DNA from: a virus
IMG/VR virus record: IMGVR_UViG_3300044712_000322
Location: 1 to 30,433 of that record
DNA length: 30,433 nt
Reading direction: 5' to 3' (one strand)
The notes under the pieces are model-generated. The model made no database searches, was not told where the DNA came from, and saw nothing but the letters and a program-made list of their open reading frames with translations. Numbering within the stretch: position 1 is the stretch's first letter; the number at the start of each line of letters is the position of its first letter. Positions 17,124 through 23,213 of the stretch are shown in pieces. A program made the translations under genes and the position numbers.

Positions 17124-17161
17124 AATGATTTAAACGCCAAAAATCAAGCGTTCAAATCATT
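17124..17161 (-). repeat. 14-bp hairpin between holin and small terminase genes
   Basis: AATGATTTGAACGC and GCGTTTAAATCATT (minus strand) pair over 14 bp with one G-T wobble around a 10-base loop. It overlaps the holin stop and ends 12 bases before the ATG at 17112. No T-run follows, so control of translation or RNA processing is more likely than termination. Confidence 0.55.
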
Positions 17162-17681
17162 TTCGAGCCGCTACTAATTCGTCTTTGCGCGCAGATCCAG
17201 CACTAGAGCCGAAATAATAGGTAATAACAGCTACAAAAGAAGTTCCCAACATTCCAAGCATGATGTTTAACAAATCTTTATTCGAAGATGGAACTTCATA
17301 TTTCATCATGTAAAACAGTAAGCCGAAAAACCCAAGAGCTACAGCAATGCCTAAAATCATGGGCATCTTATCTTTAATTGCGATTTCCCTATTACGTGCA
17401 GAACTTCGATCTTCAGAAGCTAATTTTTCAAGATCAATTGTATTTTTAAAACCTAAATTTGTCATTTGAATTTTAAATTCTTGCTCTGCTTTTTGAATTG
17501 CTAAAAGCTGATCCGGGCCAGCGCCAGAAATGGCAGCTTGAAGGGTCGCGTCTTCATTGTCAGACGTTCCCAGGGCCCTCCCAAGCGCTGCGCCTGCCAA
17601 ACCCACCAGGGGACTACCTAAAGCCGTTCCAAGCATAGGAGCAATAGACTTTACTAATGACTTCCAATCAAAGCTTGCCAT
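17157..17681 (-). CDS. Holin, three-transmembrane type (GTA_holin_3TM-like)
   Basis: The start is ATG at 17681 (174 residues), because GGAGG lies eight bases upstream; a longer frame from 17705 is less likely. Three hydrophobic stretches are visible: a Gly/Ala-rich N-terminal one (PMLGTALGSPLVGLAGAALG), then MPMILGIAVALGFFGLLFYM and LNIMLGMLGTSFVAVITYYF, with charged residues between (IDLEKLASEDRSSARNREIA). That layout is the 3TM holin pattern seen in gene-transfer agents and many phages. It would form the inner-membrane holes needed to release the leaderless lysozyme encoded just before it, and overlaps that gene by 14 bases. The basic end (ARKDELVAARK) suits a cytosolic tail. Confidence 0.75.
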   Translation of the reverse strand: MASFDWKSLVKSIAPMLGTALGSPLVGLAGAALGRALGTSDNEDATLQAAISGAGPDQLLAIQKAEQEFKIQMTNLGFKNTIDLEKLASEDRSSARNREIAIKDKMPMILGIAVALGFFGLLFYMMKYEVPSSNKDLLNIMLGMLGTSFVAVITYYFGSSAGSARKDELVAARK

Positions 17682-18144
17682 CAAACGATCCTCCAAATTC
17701 AACATATTTCAAAAGTAAATCTTCAATTTTGTTTTCGTGCTGTTTGTATCCTGCACCCGGAAAACTTGCCCAAATATTAGAGCATTTTTCAATTGCAGTT
17801 TTAATATCACCTTTTAAAATATAACTTAACGCCTTTTGTTCTTTAATGTATTGAATTGCAATCAAGTCTTGTGAATGTGGCGAAAAATCAGGTAATAAAA
17901 GAAGTTCTTTATAATGCCTGTAATAACGATAAAGGATTTGATAACGACCGGCAGCGGTAGAACAAATATTTAATTTTTCTAATTTAACCATCTTTTTAGG
18001 ATGATCTTTATATGAAGTAAATAGCTCTCCGCCGACAATTACATTATAACCGTCTTCATTTCCGTATTTTGTAGTTCCTTCAGAATAAGCAATCATATCT
18101 AAAAACGCAGCAAGATTAGGCATTAAGTTTTTAGAAGCGGTCAT
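17668..18144 (-). CDS. Endolysin, lambda R-type lytic transglycosylase
   Basis: A 158-residue protein clearly related to lambda R: AFLDMIAYSEGT, then YNVIVGGELFTSYKDHPKKM, TAAGRYQILYRYYRHY, DFSPHSQDLIAIQYIKEQKAL and CSNIWASFPGAGY, all in the same order and spacing as in lambda R. The catalytic Glu is Glu22 in SEGT. The family cuts the glycan strand of peptidoglycan with formation of a 1,6-anhydro end. No signal peptide or membrane anchor is present, so it depends on a holin (17157). The start overlaps the previous stop as ATGA, with AAGG upstream. Confidence 0.93.
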   Translation of the reverse strand: MTASKNLMPNLAAFLDMIAYSEGTTKYGNEDGYNVIVGGELFTSYKDHPKKMVKLEKLNICSTAAGRYQILYRYYRHYKELLLLPDFSPHSQDLIAIQYIKEQKALSYILKGDIKTAIEKCSNIWASFPGAGYKQHENKIEDLLLKYVEFGGSFDGKL

Positions 18145-18488
18145 TTAGTAACCTTCCATCCATGCGCAGCGGCTTCAATTTGTAAATCTTTCATTTCTAA
18201 ACTAACACGATTTGTAGTCATGTATTGCCTATCTAATTCTGTTTGAAAATTTTTGTTTTGCATTAAAATAGTTTTGAACTCACCTTGCATTTCAATTGTT
18301 CTTTCACTTTGCTTTTTAGTTTCAAGACACAAATATCCAACTAATGTAAATATCAAGCCAACCATTGCAGTTAATAAAGACATAAGAATAATGTTTTTAT
18401 CTTTTCTTAATTCATTCTGCGGCATTAAAATATCCGTTCCTCTGCGGCCCGGATGCCGCTGAATAAGGGTTTCAGTAGAATCTGGCAT
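18141..18488 (-). CDS. Single-span membrane protein upstream of the lysozyme; possible inner-membrane spanin or holin partner
   Basis: A 115-residue protein. One transmembrane segment (about residues 34-54: ILMSLLTAMVGLIFTLVGYL) follows a short charged N-terminus, then comes a helical, charged C-terminal half of about 55 residues. That orientation resembles the inner-membrane spanin (lambda Rz), whose periplasmic coiled coil helps disrupt the outer membrane, but no outer-membrane lipoprotein partner is visible next to it. A holin-associated or antiholin protein is the alternative. An internal ATG at 18425 is a second possible start. Binding-site evidence is weak for both. Confidence 0.5.
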   Translation of the reverse strand: MPDSTETLIQRHPGRRGTDILMPQNELRKDKNIILMSLLTAMVGLIFTLVGYLCLETKKQSERTIEMQGEFKTILMQNKNFQTELDRQYMTTNRVSLEMKDLQIEAAAHGWKVTK

Positions 18489-18502
18489 GAGTTGAGCCTA
18501 TG

Positions 18503-18526
18503 CGATGCCCACAGTCTAGGGCATCG
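18503..18526. repeat. Inverted repeat at the head of the lysis operon
   Basis: CGATGCCC and GGGCATCG pair around the eight-base loop ACAGTCTA. It lies 15 bases upstream of the first lysis gene and downstream of the 18548-18581 terminator, so it is in the only available promoter/leader region for the late block. It contains one copy of the octamer TGCCCACA. No good sigma70 boxes are apparent, so it could be an activator or antitermination site. Confidence 0.45.
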
Positions 18527-18547
18527 GGCGTGGCCTGGGAAGGGCAC

Positions 18548-18581
18548 AAAAAGAAAAACCCCAGGGGTTAGCCTGGGGTTT
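18548..18581 (-). terminator. Rho-independent terminator after the 18628 gene
   Basis: A 10-bp stem (AAACCCCAGG, loop GGTTAG on the plus strand, CCTGGGGTTT) is followed on the minus strand by TTTTTCTTTTT. It ends the transcript of the gene at 18628-19197 and separates it from the late block. Confidence 0.9.
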
Positions 18582-18627
18582 GATTACTGCGGAGACAGCC
18601 GCAACTGGAATTTCAATTCATTAATTC

Positions 18628-19197
18628 TTACTGCTCACGCCAGACGCCAGCACCGGCGACACCTTCGTGAGTGTAGGGCCGAATCACAAACTTCTTAGTG
18701 TAAGCAAGCTTGGGAATGTCTTCACCTTTACGATTCTTCTTGAACTCACCAGGAACGACGATAGCATTCCGGCGATTAGCAGAAGTCACGACCGAACCAA
18801 GCGTCTTGGCTGGCTCAGGCTGATCCGCAGAAGCCGGGACAAAGAAGAATTGCCCAACCTCCAGAGCGTCAAAGGGATACTTGCTGGGACGGCCCGCCCC
18901 ACCCTTGCGCTTGGTCTGCGGCAGAGGGGCGGACAGGATAGTAAAAGACTGGGCCATTGCGTGCTTCCTTTCAGTTGAGGCGGTAGCGCCTTCGGTTCCG
19001 TTAAGAGACTTCATATATTCCTTACCGGCATCAGTCAAGCGGCAAGCATGCGCCCCGCTTTCGTCAGCCATCCCAAGATTGACTTCTACAAGGCCCTGCT
19101 TTTCAAGGTTCTTGTATTCCCCAGGCTTTAGATAATCAAAACCGCTGGGAGCCTTTTCGAGCAATTCCAGCGCTTCAAGCTTCGATTTGTTGGCCAT
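18628..19197 (-). CDS. Possible DNA-binding phage protein with winged-helix-like N-terminus and conserved C-terminal module
   Basis: The start is ATG at 19197 (189 residues), with GGAGGAAGTGAA just before it. Residues about 1-75 look like a winged helix: LEALELLEKAPSGFDYLKPG, KNLEKQGLVEVN, CRLTDAGKEYMKSLNG. A linker leads to a second module, about residues 100-189 (GRPSKYPFDALEVGQFFFVP, ANRRNAIVVPGEF, TKKFVIRPYTHEGVAGAGVW), a pattern seen in many small phage proteins of unknown function that often lie near replication or regulatory genes. It has its own promoter (19238-19265) and terminator. The gene is more GC-rich than its neighbours. The function is unknown; a regulatory or ssDNA-related role is a guess. 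Confidence 0.7.
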   Translation of the reverse strand: MANKSKLEALELLEKAPSGFDYLKPGEYKNLEKQGLVEVNLGMADESGAHACRLTDAGKEYMKSLNGTEGATASTERKHAMAQSFTILSAPLPQTKRKGGAGRPSKYPFDALEVGQFFFVPASADQPEPAKTLGSVVTSANRRNAIVVPGEFKKNRKGEDIPKLAYTKKFVIRPYTHEGVAGAGVWREQ

Positions 19198-19235
19198 TTC
19201 ACTTCCTCCGATTGTGGGCACCGCGCCCGATGCAT

Positions 19236-19454
19236 TCAGTATGGATCATTCGAAATTTGAGTCAAGGGGTTTTCAATAATTTTTTCAAGTTTGATTCGGT
19301 TGATCAGCTTGTCAGAAATTCCTAGCATACGCAAAGATTTTTTCAAGTTCTTATTTTCTGTGATCCAGCATTTGCAATACCCGTGCCAAGTGCAACCCAA
19401 AGACTTTAAGAAAACTCTAATCAAAAAAGTGTTACCTCGCACAGCGTAGCGCAT
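19236..19454 (-). CDS. Small basic protein of unknown function (DUF5710-like pattern)
   Basis: A 72-residue protein with the pattern GNTFLIRVFLKSLGCTWHGY then CWI, close in layout to the 'GNTYPVREQLKALGGRWD..K.W' motif of small phage and plasmid proteins. AGGTGACGCA precedes ATG. The C-terminal half is basic and helical. The function is unknown. Confidence 0.62.
   Translation of the reverse strand: MRYAVRGNTFLIRVFLKSLGCTWHGYCKCWITENKNLKKSLRMLGISDKLINRIKLEKIIENPLTQISNDPY
19238..19265 (-). promoter_or_regulatory. Sigma70-like promoter for the 18628 gene
   Basis: Minus strand: TTGACT at 19265-19260, 16-base spacer, CATACT at 19243-19238. It lies 40 bases before the ATG at 19197, overlapping the end of the 19236 gene. 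Confidence 0.6.
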
Positions 19455-19472
19455 TGCGTCACCTATGAAAGT

Positions 19473-19790
19473 CTAACCTCGTTCAAAAAAGATTTCAAGA
19501 TTGAGCCTATGGGCAATATGCAGTTCAAGGTGTGCGCCTTTCGATTTCTCCCACCCATCAAGCATAAACACAGCCTCGCAATCACACAAGGCTTTAATGT
19601 CTTCGGCCATGCACTTTTCCCATGATTCGGGATACTTCATAGCAATTTCATGCGGTGCAGAGACAGTAGCGCCAGCATCCCTTAAAAATTTTGCGGCTCT
19701 AGCAAATGCTGGAAAATTCAATTGTTCAATGCCTGTCATCGGTCCAGAAATATAAATTTTCTTATTTAGCAATGGAAATGCCTTACTCAT
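19473..19790 (-). CDS. DUF4406 protein (nucleoside 2-deoxyribosyltransferase-like fold)
   Basis: A 105-residue protein with the full DUF4406 pattern: KKIYISGPMTGIEQLNFPAF, AAKFLRDAGATVSAPHE, SWEKCMAEDIKALCDCEAVF, MLDGWEKSKGAHLELHIAH. The fold relates to nucleoside 2-deoxyribosyltransferases, and the SGPMTG start and the EDI and GA..E segments form the presumed nucleotide pocket. The substrate is unknown; a nucleotide-handling role during infection is likely. The start is preceded by AAAGGTGAATA, which includes the stop of the upstream nuclease gene. Confidence 0.85.
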   Translation of the reverse strand: MSKAFPLLNKKIYISGPMTGIEQLNFPAFARAAKFLRDAGATVSAPHEIAMKYPESWEKCMAEDIKALCDCEAVFMLDGWEKSKGAHLELHIAHRLNLEIFFERG

Positions 19791-19793
19791 TAT

Positions 19794-20189
19794 TCACCTT
19801 TTAAGATATTGAATAAGAATGTCTCTAGCCTGCCACCATGAATAACAAACTACATAGCCAAATCCTTGATTATTAGCAAAAATTCCGAATTCTTTTTGAT
19901 CTTCGCTTTCCTTTCCTTTCTTTTTACCATCGTCTTTTTTCATTTCAATAAACAGACCATGCATATTATGTCTTGCAACGGGCAAGAAAATATCAGATAC
20001 ACCTGATTTAACGCCTTCTGCCTTTGCCATTGAACCTCGAATTGCACCGCCTTTTTCTGCATTCTTGATTGCAAACATCCATTTAAGCTCTGGATGCATG
20101 CCCACAGATAGCGCAGCCCAGGCAAACAAGGCCATTTGCTCGGATCGTTCTGTGTGCGGAGCGGCAATTTGTTCAGGTGTTAGGATCAT
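19794..20189 (-). CDS. VRR-NUC domain nuclease
   Basis: A 131-residue protein matching phage VRR-NUC nucleases: TERSEQMALFAWAAL, then a core with GVKSGVSDIFLPV (Asp66), GLFIEMKK (Glu82, Lys84), and DQKEFGIFANNQGFGYVVCY. The Asp...Glu-x-Lys arrangement is the PD-(D/E)XK active site. Phage members are thought to act on branched DNA or as Holliday-junction nucleases. GGAAG lies upstream of the ATG, overlapping the end of the next small gene. Confidence 0.88.
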   Translation of the reverse strand: MILTPEQIAAPHTERSEQMALFAWAALSVGMHPELKWMFAIKNAEKGGAIRGSMAKAEGVKSGVSDIFLPVARHNMHGLFIEMKKDDGKKKGKESEDQKEFGIFANNQGFGYVVCYSWWQARDILIQYLKR

Positions 20190-20192
20190 ACG

Positions 20193-20348
20193 CTAATCTT
20201 CCAAATCTTTTTCAATTTTTTCAATACCTTTTACTGTATTTTGCAATACGTTTTCTCCATTTACTATGTTGCCTGGAAGTTTTACAACGTCCACAGCTAC
20301 TCTAGCAGGCATTGTTACGATATTAGTTAAAATATTTAACAGTCCCAT
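20193..20348 (-). CDS. Small amphipathic phage protein, 51 residues
   Basis: Reading from ATG at 20348 gives MGLLNILTNIVTMPARVAVD and so on, to GIEKIEKDLED. AAGGAA stands seven bases upstream. Hydrophobic residues spaced as an amphipathic helix and a KLPGN hinge recall small phage proteins of the 'hydrophobic start, Lys/Glu end' type, possibly membrane-associated. It is packed between the VRR-NUC gene and the pyrophosphohydrolase gene with no free space. The function is unknown. Confidence 0.72.
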   Translation of the reverse strand: MGLLNILTNIVTMPARVAVDVVKLPGNIVNGENVLQNTVKGIEKIEKDLED

Positions 20349-20349
20349 A

Positions 20350-20646
20350 TCACATTCCTTTCAAATGACTAATAACTCCATCACAATCCGCATTTCCCCA
20401 AATTCGATTTTTATTAATCTGCATCTTTTTATTGACTTCTTCCAGCAAATCGAAACCATCACGATAAGCAATACCAAAAAGAAGAATAGCCATATCTGCG
20501 CATTCTTCAATATGGTTTTCAAAATTCTTTGCAGAAAGCAACTCCGCAAGCTCACGCGCAAGATGATTTTTCATTGCTTCAACATTAGTTCTATCGGCAA
20601 ATGTTGCAATATTCCATTCACCGATTTCTTTCTGAATCGGATGCAT
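20350..20646 (-). CDS. dATP/dGTP pyrophosphohydrolase, MazG-like (DUF550)
   Basis: A 98-residue protein with an intact MazG-type metal site: Glu32-x-x-Glu35 (ELAELL) and Glu48-x-x-Asp51 (EECADMAILL), followed by GIAYRDGFDLLEEVNKKMQI and a KNRIWG...DGVISH ending. Enzymes of this type hydrolyse dATP and dGTP (or related purine dNTPs) to monophosphates and pyrophosphate, and in phages serve in nucleotide-pool control. GGAGATTAA precedes the ATG. Confidence 0.88.
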   Translation of the reverse strand: MHPIQKEIGEWNIATFADRTNVEAMKNHLARELAELLSAKNFENHIEECADMAILLFGIAYRDGFDLLEEVNKKMQINKNRIWGNADCDGVISHLKGM

Positions 20647-20660
20647 TTAATCTCCAGACA

Positions 20661-20834
20661 TTAGCTTTTCGGCTTATAGGATTCTCGCTTGATAGCTCTA
20701 ATAGCATGCGATGGCATTTTGGACGCCCCGCCTGCACTATGCTTCCAGTAACCAGAAAGCCCGTTTTTACGGGACCACCATCGCACAGGCCGTCCACAGT
20801 CCATGCATACATTGTTGCTAGGCTTGTTTTTCAT
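20661..20834 (-). CDS. Small cysteine-containing protein, 57 residues
   Basis: From ATG at 20834 the frame reads MKNKPSNNVCMDCGRPVRWW, then SRKNGLSGYWKH and a basic C-terminus ending in YKPKS. Cys10-x-x-Cys13 and a later His32 suggest half of a zinc knuckle. AAAGG precedes the start by five bases, and the stop is 14 bases before the next ATG. A different 64-residue frame over the same DNA (20618-20812) has neither a binding site nor this composition. The function is unknown. Confidence 0.7.
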   Translation of the reverse strand: MKNKPSNNVCMDCGRPVRWWSRKNGLSGYWKHSAGGASKMPSHAIRAIKRESYKPKS

Positions 20835-20889
20835 ATAGCACCTTTAAAGATTCGTTAATTTAGACAAAAGCAGAGCCAGCTAGCAAATA

Positions 20890-21120
20890 TTATTTCATTT
20901 CGTTTTTTCGTTTTTCGATTGCACGTTTAAGGCCATTAATCACCTTATCCGTCTTTTCGTTTTCACGCCTTACAGTATCACGCCACTGTCGCTCCGCTTC
21001 ATTCTTTGCGGCGATGTTTTGAACAATACCGGCAATTGGCAGCGCAAACATACACACAATGCCAAGTCCCGCAAAAAATCTTAGCACCTTTGCGCCTTTG
21101 GTTGGTTCATCATGATACAT
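20890..21120 (-). CDS. Small membrane protein with basic helical tail
   Basis: A 76-residue protein: a basic N-terminus, one transmembrane span (about residues 14-35, LRFFAGLGIVCMFALPIAGI), then a long charged helix (AERQWRDTVRRENEKTDKVI and onward). It starts after a very good site (GGAGGTAATTCT) and is directly driven by the promoter at 21140-21167. It is the first gene after this promoter. The function is unknown. Confidence 0.72.
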   Translation of the reverse strand: MYHDEPTKGAKVLRFFAGLGIVCMFALPIAGIVQNIAAKNEAERQWRDTVRRENEKTDKVINGLKRAIEKRKNEMK

Positions 21121-21139
21121 AGAATTACCTCCATGCCAA

Positions 21140-21167
21140 ATGATACAACACAGACTAACTCTGTCAA
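21140..21167 (-). promoter_or_regulatory. Early promoter, TTGACAGAGTT type (copy A)
   Basis: Minus strand: TTGACA at 21167-21162, 16-base spacer starting GAGTTAG, TATCAT at 21145-21140, then GGCATGGAGG and the ATG at 21120. The block is nearly repeated at 22904-22932. Confidence 0.75.
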
Positions 21168-21181
21168 GGCAAATTCAACAA

Positions 21182-21469
21182 TTATTTTTTATTCCATCCA
21201 TCAAATTTATGAAAATCAAATTTCGTGCCAGTTCTGACGCAATCTTCATAATACTTTCGAAAATTGATAGCGGCTTTTCGAGTTTGATTCTCAGTTACGT
21301 TTTTAGATACACGAAACTTCTTTACAGTAAATAGACCGTCAACAGCTACCAAAACACCGAAACAAACAATCGGATTTGGTTTAGCTAGTCTATTGTCAAG
21401 TTCAATAAACCTACTTACTCCATTGGGCAGGTTTGAACCTTTGTTAATTTGTGACGTTTCACGAATCAT
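21182..21469 (-). CDS. Unknown protein, weak AP2/integrase DNA-binding-like pattern
   Basis: The start is ATG at 21469 (95 residues): AGGTG lies just upstream, and the upstream frame is occupied by another small gene, which makes the longer reading from 21688 unlikely. The sequence (SNLPNGVSRFIELD, then NPIVCFGVLVAVDGLFTVKK and AAINFRKYYEDCVRTG) has the layout of small AP2-like domains: three strands and one helix with GVSR near the start. This is only a pattern match. It ends in KFDFHKFDGWNKK. Confidence 0.6.
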   Translation of the reverse strand: MIRETSQINKGSNLPNGVSRFIELDNRLAKPNPIVCFGVLVAVDGLFTVKKFRVSKNVTENQTRKAAINFRKYYEDCVRTGTKFDFHKFDGWNKK

Positions 21470-21476
21470 GTTACAC

Positions 21477-21623
21477 CTAAAGTGAAAAGTTAATATTTCT
21501 ATAATACCATCGTCTAAGCCTGTGTTGCGCTTTACTAAACCATTCTGGAGATTCGTGAGCCATGCGCCTACGATGCCAGTTAATTTTAAAATACTTTCTG
21601 TATATCTTTGGATTCTTTGCCAT
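21477..21623 (-). CDS. Small basic protein, 48 residues
   Basis: ATG at 21623 follows AGGTTGAA and overlaps the leader of the previous stop (TGA-A-ATG). The frame reads MAKNPKIYRKYFKINWHRRR then MAHESPEWFSKAQHRLRRWY and ends NINFSL. It is rich in Arg and aromatic residues, suggesting nucleic-acid binding. Its stop is seven bases before the next ATG. The function is unknown. Confidence 0.65.
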   Translation of the reverse strand: MAKNPKIYRKYFKINWHRRRMAHESPEWFSKAQHRLRRWYYRNINFSL

Positions 21624-21624
21624 T

Positions 21625-21843
21625 TCAACCTGCTTTCTGTTCTCTTGGTGGTGAACTGGTTAAATGCCAGTAGTGACAAAACTCGCACTTATATACATAC
21701 AATTGTTTACAGCGTTTATTCATTTCTTTATTCATGCATTCCAATGCGATTTTATAATGTTTGAACTTTCTTTTGTAATAACATGGAAACAATACTTCTT
21801 TTAACTTGCGCTTTTCATTTCGTTGTTTCTTTGCATTTTTCAT
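21625..21843 (-). CDS. Small lysine-rich zinc-finger-like protein
   Basis: A 72-residue protein: a very basic helical start (KNAKKQRNEKRKLKEVLFP), then YVYKCEFCHYWHLTSSPPRE, which holds Cys-x-x-Cys and His and matches the 'kCpfC..WHLT' ending of many small phage proteins. No strong binding site is present; it follows the previous stop by three bases and may be coupled to it. The function is unknown. Confidence 0.65.
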   Translation of the reverse strand: MKNAKKQRNEKRKLKEVLFPCYYKRKFKHYKIALECMNKEMNKRCKQLYVYKCEFCHYWHLTSSPPREQKAG

Positions 21844-21846
21844 AAA

Positions 21847-22053
21847 TTATCTAAATATTTCAATAACGATTATACCAACGGCGCAAATAATACAAACAAC
21901 AGTAGTTATTTTTTCTATCCTTCCATCCTTTTTAGTAAAAAGATTATCCATAAAGTCAAACTCCCTTGAAACAAAATAAAGAAGTAGACAAACACAAATA
22001 CAGAAGCCCCAAGTCAAAGCAGCAATGGCATAAACAATAAATTGTTCAATCAT
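21847..22053 (-). CDS. Small two-span membrane protein
   Basis: A 68-residue protein with two hydrophobic spans (FIVYAIAALTWGFCICVCLL and IEKITTVVCIICAVGIIVIE) joined by a charged loop (FDFMDNLFTKKDGR). The ATG overlaps the upstream TGA by the ATGA pattern. The function is unknown; phages often encode such proteins for membrane or exclusion effects. Confidence 0.68.
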   Translation of the reverse strand: MIEQFIVYAIAALTWGFCICVCLLLYFVSREFDFMDNLFTKKDGRIEKITTVVCIICAVGIIVIEIFR

Positions 22054-22205
22054 ACAAGACTTCTTTGATTTCGTTCAAATACGTTTTTCTCCAAATTCGT
22101 ATAAAATTCAACAAACTTTGAAGCTGTTATTATACCGGCTTTTAAAGACTTTGCCATATCAACAAACAAATCTAATTCTTCGTTGTTAAGATCTGTCCAT
22201 CTCAT
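22050..22205 (-). CDS. Small helical protein, 51 residues
   Basis: ATG at 22205, preceded by GGAG eight bases away. The frame starts MRWTDLNNEELDLFVDMAKS, continues LKAGIITASKFVEFYTNLEK and ends in NQRSLV. Amphipathic helices suggest a regulator-like or structural mini-protein, but there is no known motif. Both ends overlap neighbours by ATGA, which strongly supports translation. Confidence 0.65.
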   Translation of the reverse strand: MRWTDLNNEELDLFVDMAKSLKAGIITASKFVEFYTNLEKNVFERNQRSLV

Positions 22206-22318
22206 CGGTATGTCTCCATTCCCTTAGAAAAGCCGTATTCAAGAGCACTACATAGGCAGCCCAGCAAATAAGCGAGCCCAGCAAAGGGAATCAAGACAAT
22301 TTGCATTGCTGTATTCAT
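22202..22318 (-). CDS. Very small membrane peptide, 38 residues
   Basis: ATG at 22318 after GGAGAAAGTCAA. The peptide reads MNTAMQIVLIPFAGLAYLLG then CLCSALEYGFSKGMETYR: one transmembrane span followed by a short charged tail. Both ends overlap neighbours by four bases (ATGA). The function is unknown. Confidence 0.62.
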   Translation of the reverse strand: MNTAMQIVLIPFAGLAYLLGCLCSALEYGFSKGMETYR

Positions 22319-22461
22319 TTGACTTTCTCCGAAGAAGTTATGTAAATGAACTGTGTCAAGCCTTGATAAGCACCTGACATGAAATGGACGAATGTTACAT
22401 TGTTGATTTTATGAATCAAAACTAAATCGCCTTCAAATTCATTAATTGCGAGTGTTTCCAC
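22315..22461 (-). CDS. Small unknown protein with GTG start, 48 residues
   Basis: The start is GTG at 22461, because GGAGG stands seven bases before it. A longer frame from TTG at 22521 lacks such a site. The peptide begins METLAINEFEGDLVLIHKIN and ends ITSSEKVK. It shows alternating beta-like hydrophobics. It is the first gene after the promoter at 22675-22702 and follows a 200-base leader that contains several mini-ORFs. The function is unknown. Confidence 0.65.
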   Translation of the reverse strand: METLAINEFEGDLVLIHKINNVTFVHFMSGAYQGLTQFIYITSSEKVK

Positions 22462-22674
22462 TGTATAACCTCCAAAGAAAAGAAACAAGGCCGGACAAAT
22501 CGAAAATGTCGCTAGCAACAATAATCAATTCATCCGGCCTCGGAGCGTTAGCTCTATAGGCTGCGCATATATCCGCCTTTCAAAAGTTTTAAAGGAATTT
22601 CATTACGAATTTTCCTTTTTGTTCATTTTAGTTTATTGCTACTTCATAAAACACCCCCAGGAAACTATAAAATC
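22462..22674 (-). promoter_or_regulatory. Long leader with several mini-ORFs and a wide inverted repeat
   Basis: This leader between the promoter and the GTG gene holds very short frames behind possible binding sites: ATG AAG TAG at 22647-22639 after GGGGGTG, ATG CGC AGC CTA TAG following AAAGGCGG, and ATG AAT TGA following GAGG. An inverted repeat AGGCCGGA / TCCGGCCT (22488-22495, 22533-22540) spans part of it. This may be translational attenuation, or remnants of lost genes. Confidence 0.4.
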
Positions 22675-22702
22675 AATGTAAGCTAACCGGGTAACTTGTC
22701 AA
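22675..22702 (-). promoter_or_regulatory. Sigma70-like promoter
   Basis: Minus strand: TTGACA at 22702-22697, 16-base spacer, TACATT at 22680-22675. It starts just after the 22719 gene and reads into the leader at 22462-22674. Confidence 0.65.
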
Positions 22703-22718
22703 GAAAAAATTTATTCTT

Positions 22719-22883
22719 TTACAACTTTTCACATTTATTACAATTAGCTTTAGAAGCTTTATAAATTCCGCAGAATTCACAAGCATATTCATTATCACCT
22801 TTATTTTCAATTTCAAAATTGCACATACAAATAAATCCAAATCGCATGTTATCACAAAAATGCAATTCATTTTTATTATTCAT
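22719..22883 (-). CDS. Small zinc-ribbon protein, 54 residues
   Basis: The start is ATG at 22883, with GGAGGTAACACA directly before it; a frame from 22904 would place this site inside the coding sequence. Residues hold CDN, then CMC, a C-terminal CEFCG and CNKC, so two Cys pairs form a probable zinc ribbon. It is driven by promoter copy B. The function is unknown; a DNA- or protein-binding adaptor is likely. Confidence 0.72.
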   Translation of the reverse strand: MNNKNELHFCDNMRFGFICMCNFEIENKGDNEYACEFCGIYKASKANCNKCEKL

Positions 22884-22903
22884 TGTGTTACCTCCATGCC
22901 ACA

Positions 22904-22932
22904 AACATACATTCTCAGCCTAACTCTGTCAA
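22904..22932 (-). promoter_or_regulatory. Early promoter, TTGACAGAGTT type (copy B)
   Basis: Minus strand: TTGACA at 22932-22927, 17-base spacer starting GAGTTAGGCTG, TATGTT at 22909-22904, then GGCATGGAGGTAACACAATG. It overlaps the last bases of the 22929 gene. It is the closest relative of copy A at 21140-21167. Confidence 0.75.
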
Positions 22933-23171
22933 GTGATTTTCGTCACAGCTTTAAAAACTCTAATAGTGTTATCTATTTTCAATTGTAAACATTCAGCTTC
23001 AGCCCAACCCATAGCTTCGATTTTTGCATCCACAGAATTATCATATCTTCCAATTCCTGTTTCTACAATATCCTGCATCCAATCCATATCTTCATATTCT
23101 GCAATATGCAAAGCAGCATAGCCAGAACCAATTAAACCTATTGTTATAAAATGATTTCTTGTTTTACTCAA
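22929..23171 (-). CDS. Unknown phage protein with GIGRY motif
   Basis: The start chosen is TTG at 23171 (80 residues), five bases after GGAGG; an alternative is TTG at 23183, which lies on top of that site. The protein reads SKTRNHFITIGLIGSGYAAL, then MQDIVETGIGRYDNSVDAKIEA followed by MGWAEAECLQLK, similar to small phage proteins with a 'TG.GRY....EA...WA..E' pattern. The function is unknown. Confidence 0.6.
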   Translation of the reverse strand: MSKTRNHFITIGLIGSGYAALHIAEYEDMDWMQDIVETGIGRYDNSVDAKIEAMGWAEAECLQLKIDNTIRVFKAVTKIT

Positions 23172-23213
23172 TTCATCCTCCAATGTTACATAATGACTAT
23201 TATCGAAAGTTGA

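Noticed and set aside
21470-21688. Longer start (21688) for the 21182 gene
   Set aside because: The upstream part overlaps another small gene in a different frame with its own binding site, while ATG 21469 has AGGTG just before it.
21522-21764. 80-codon plus-strand frame
   Set aside because: Antisense to two small minus-strand genes that have binding sites and start/stop coupling.
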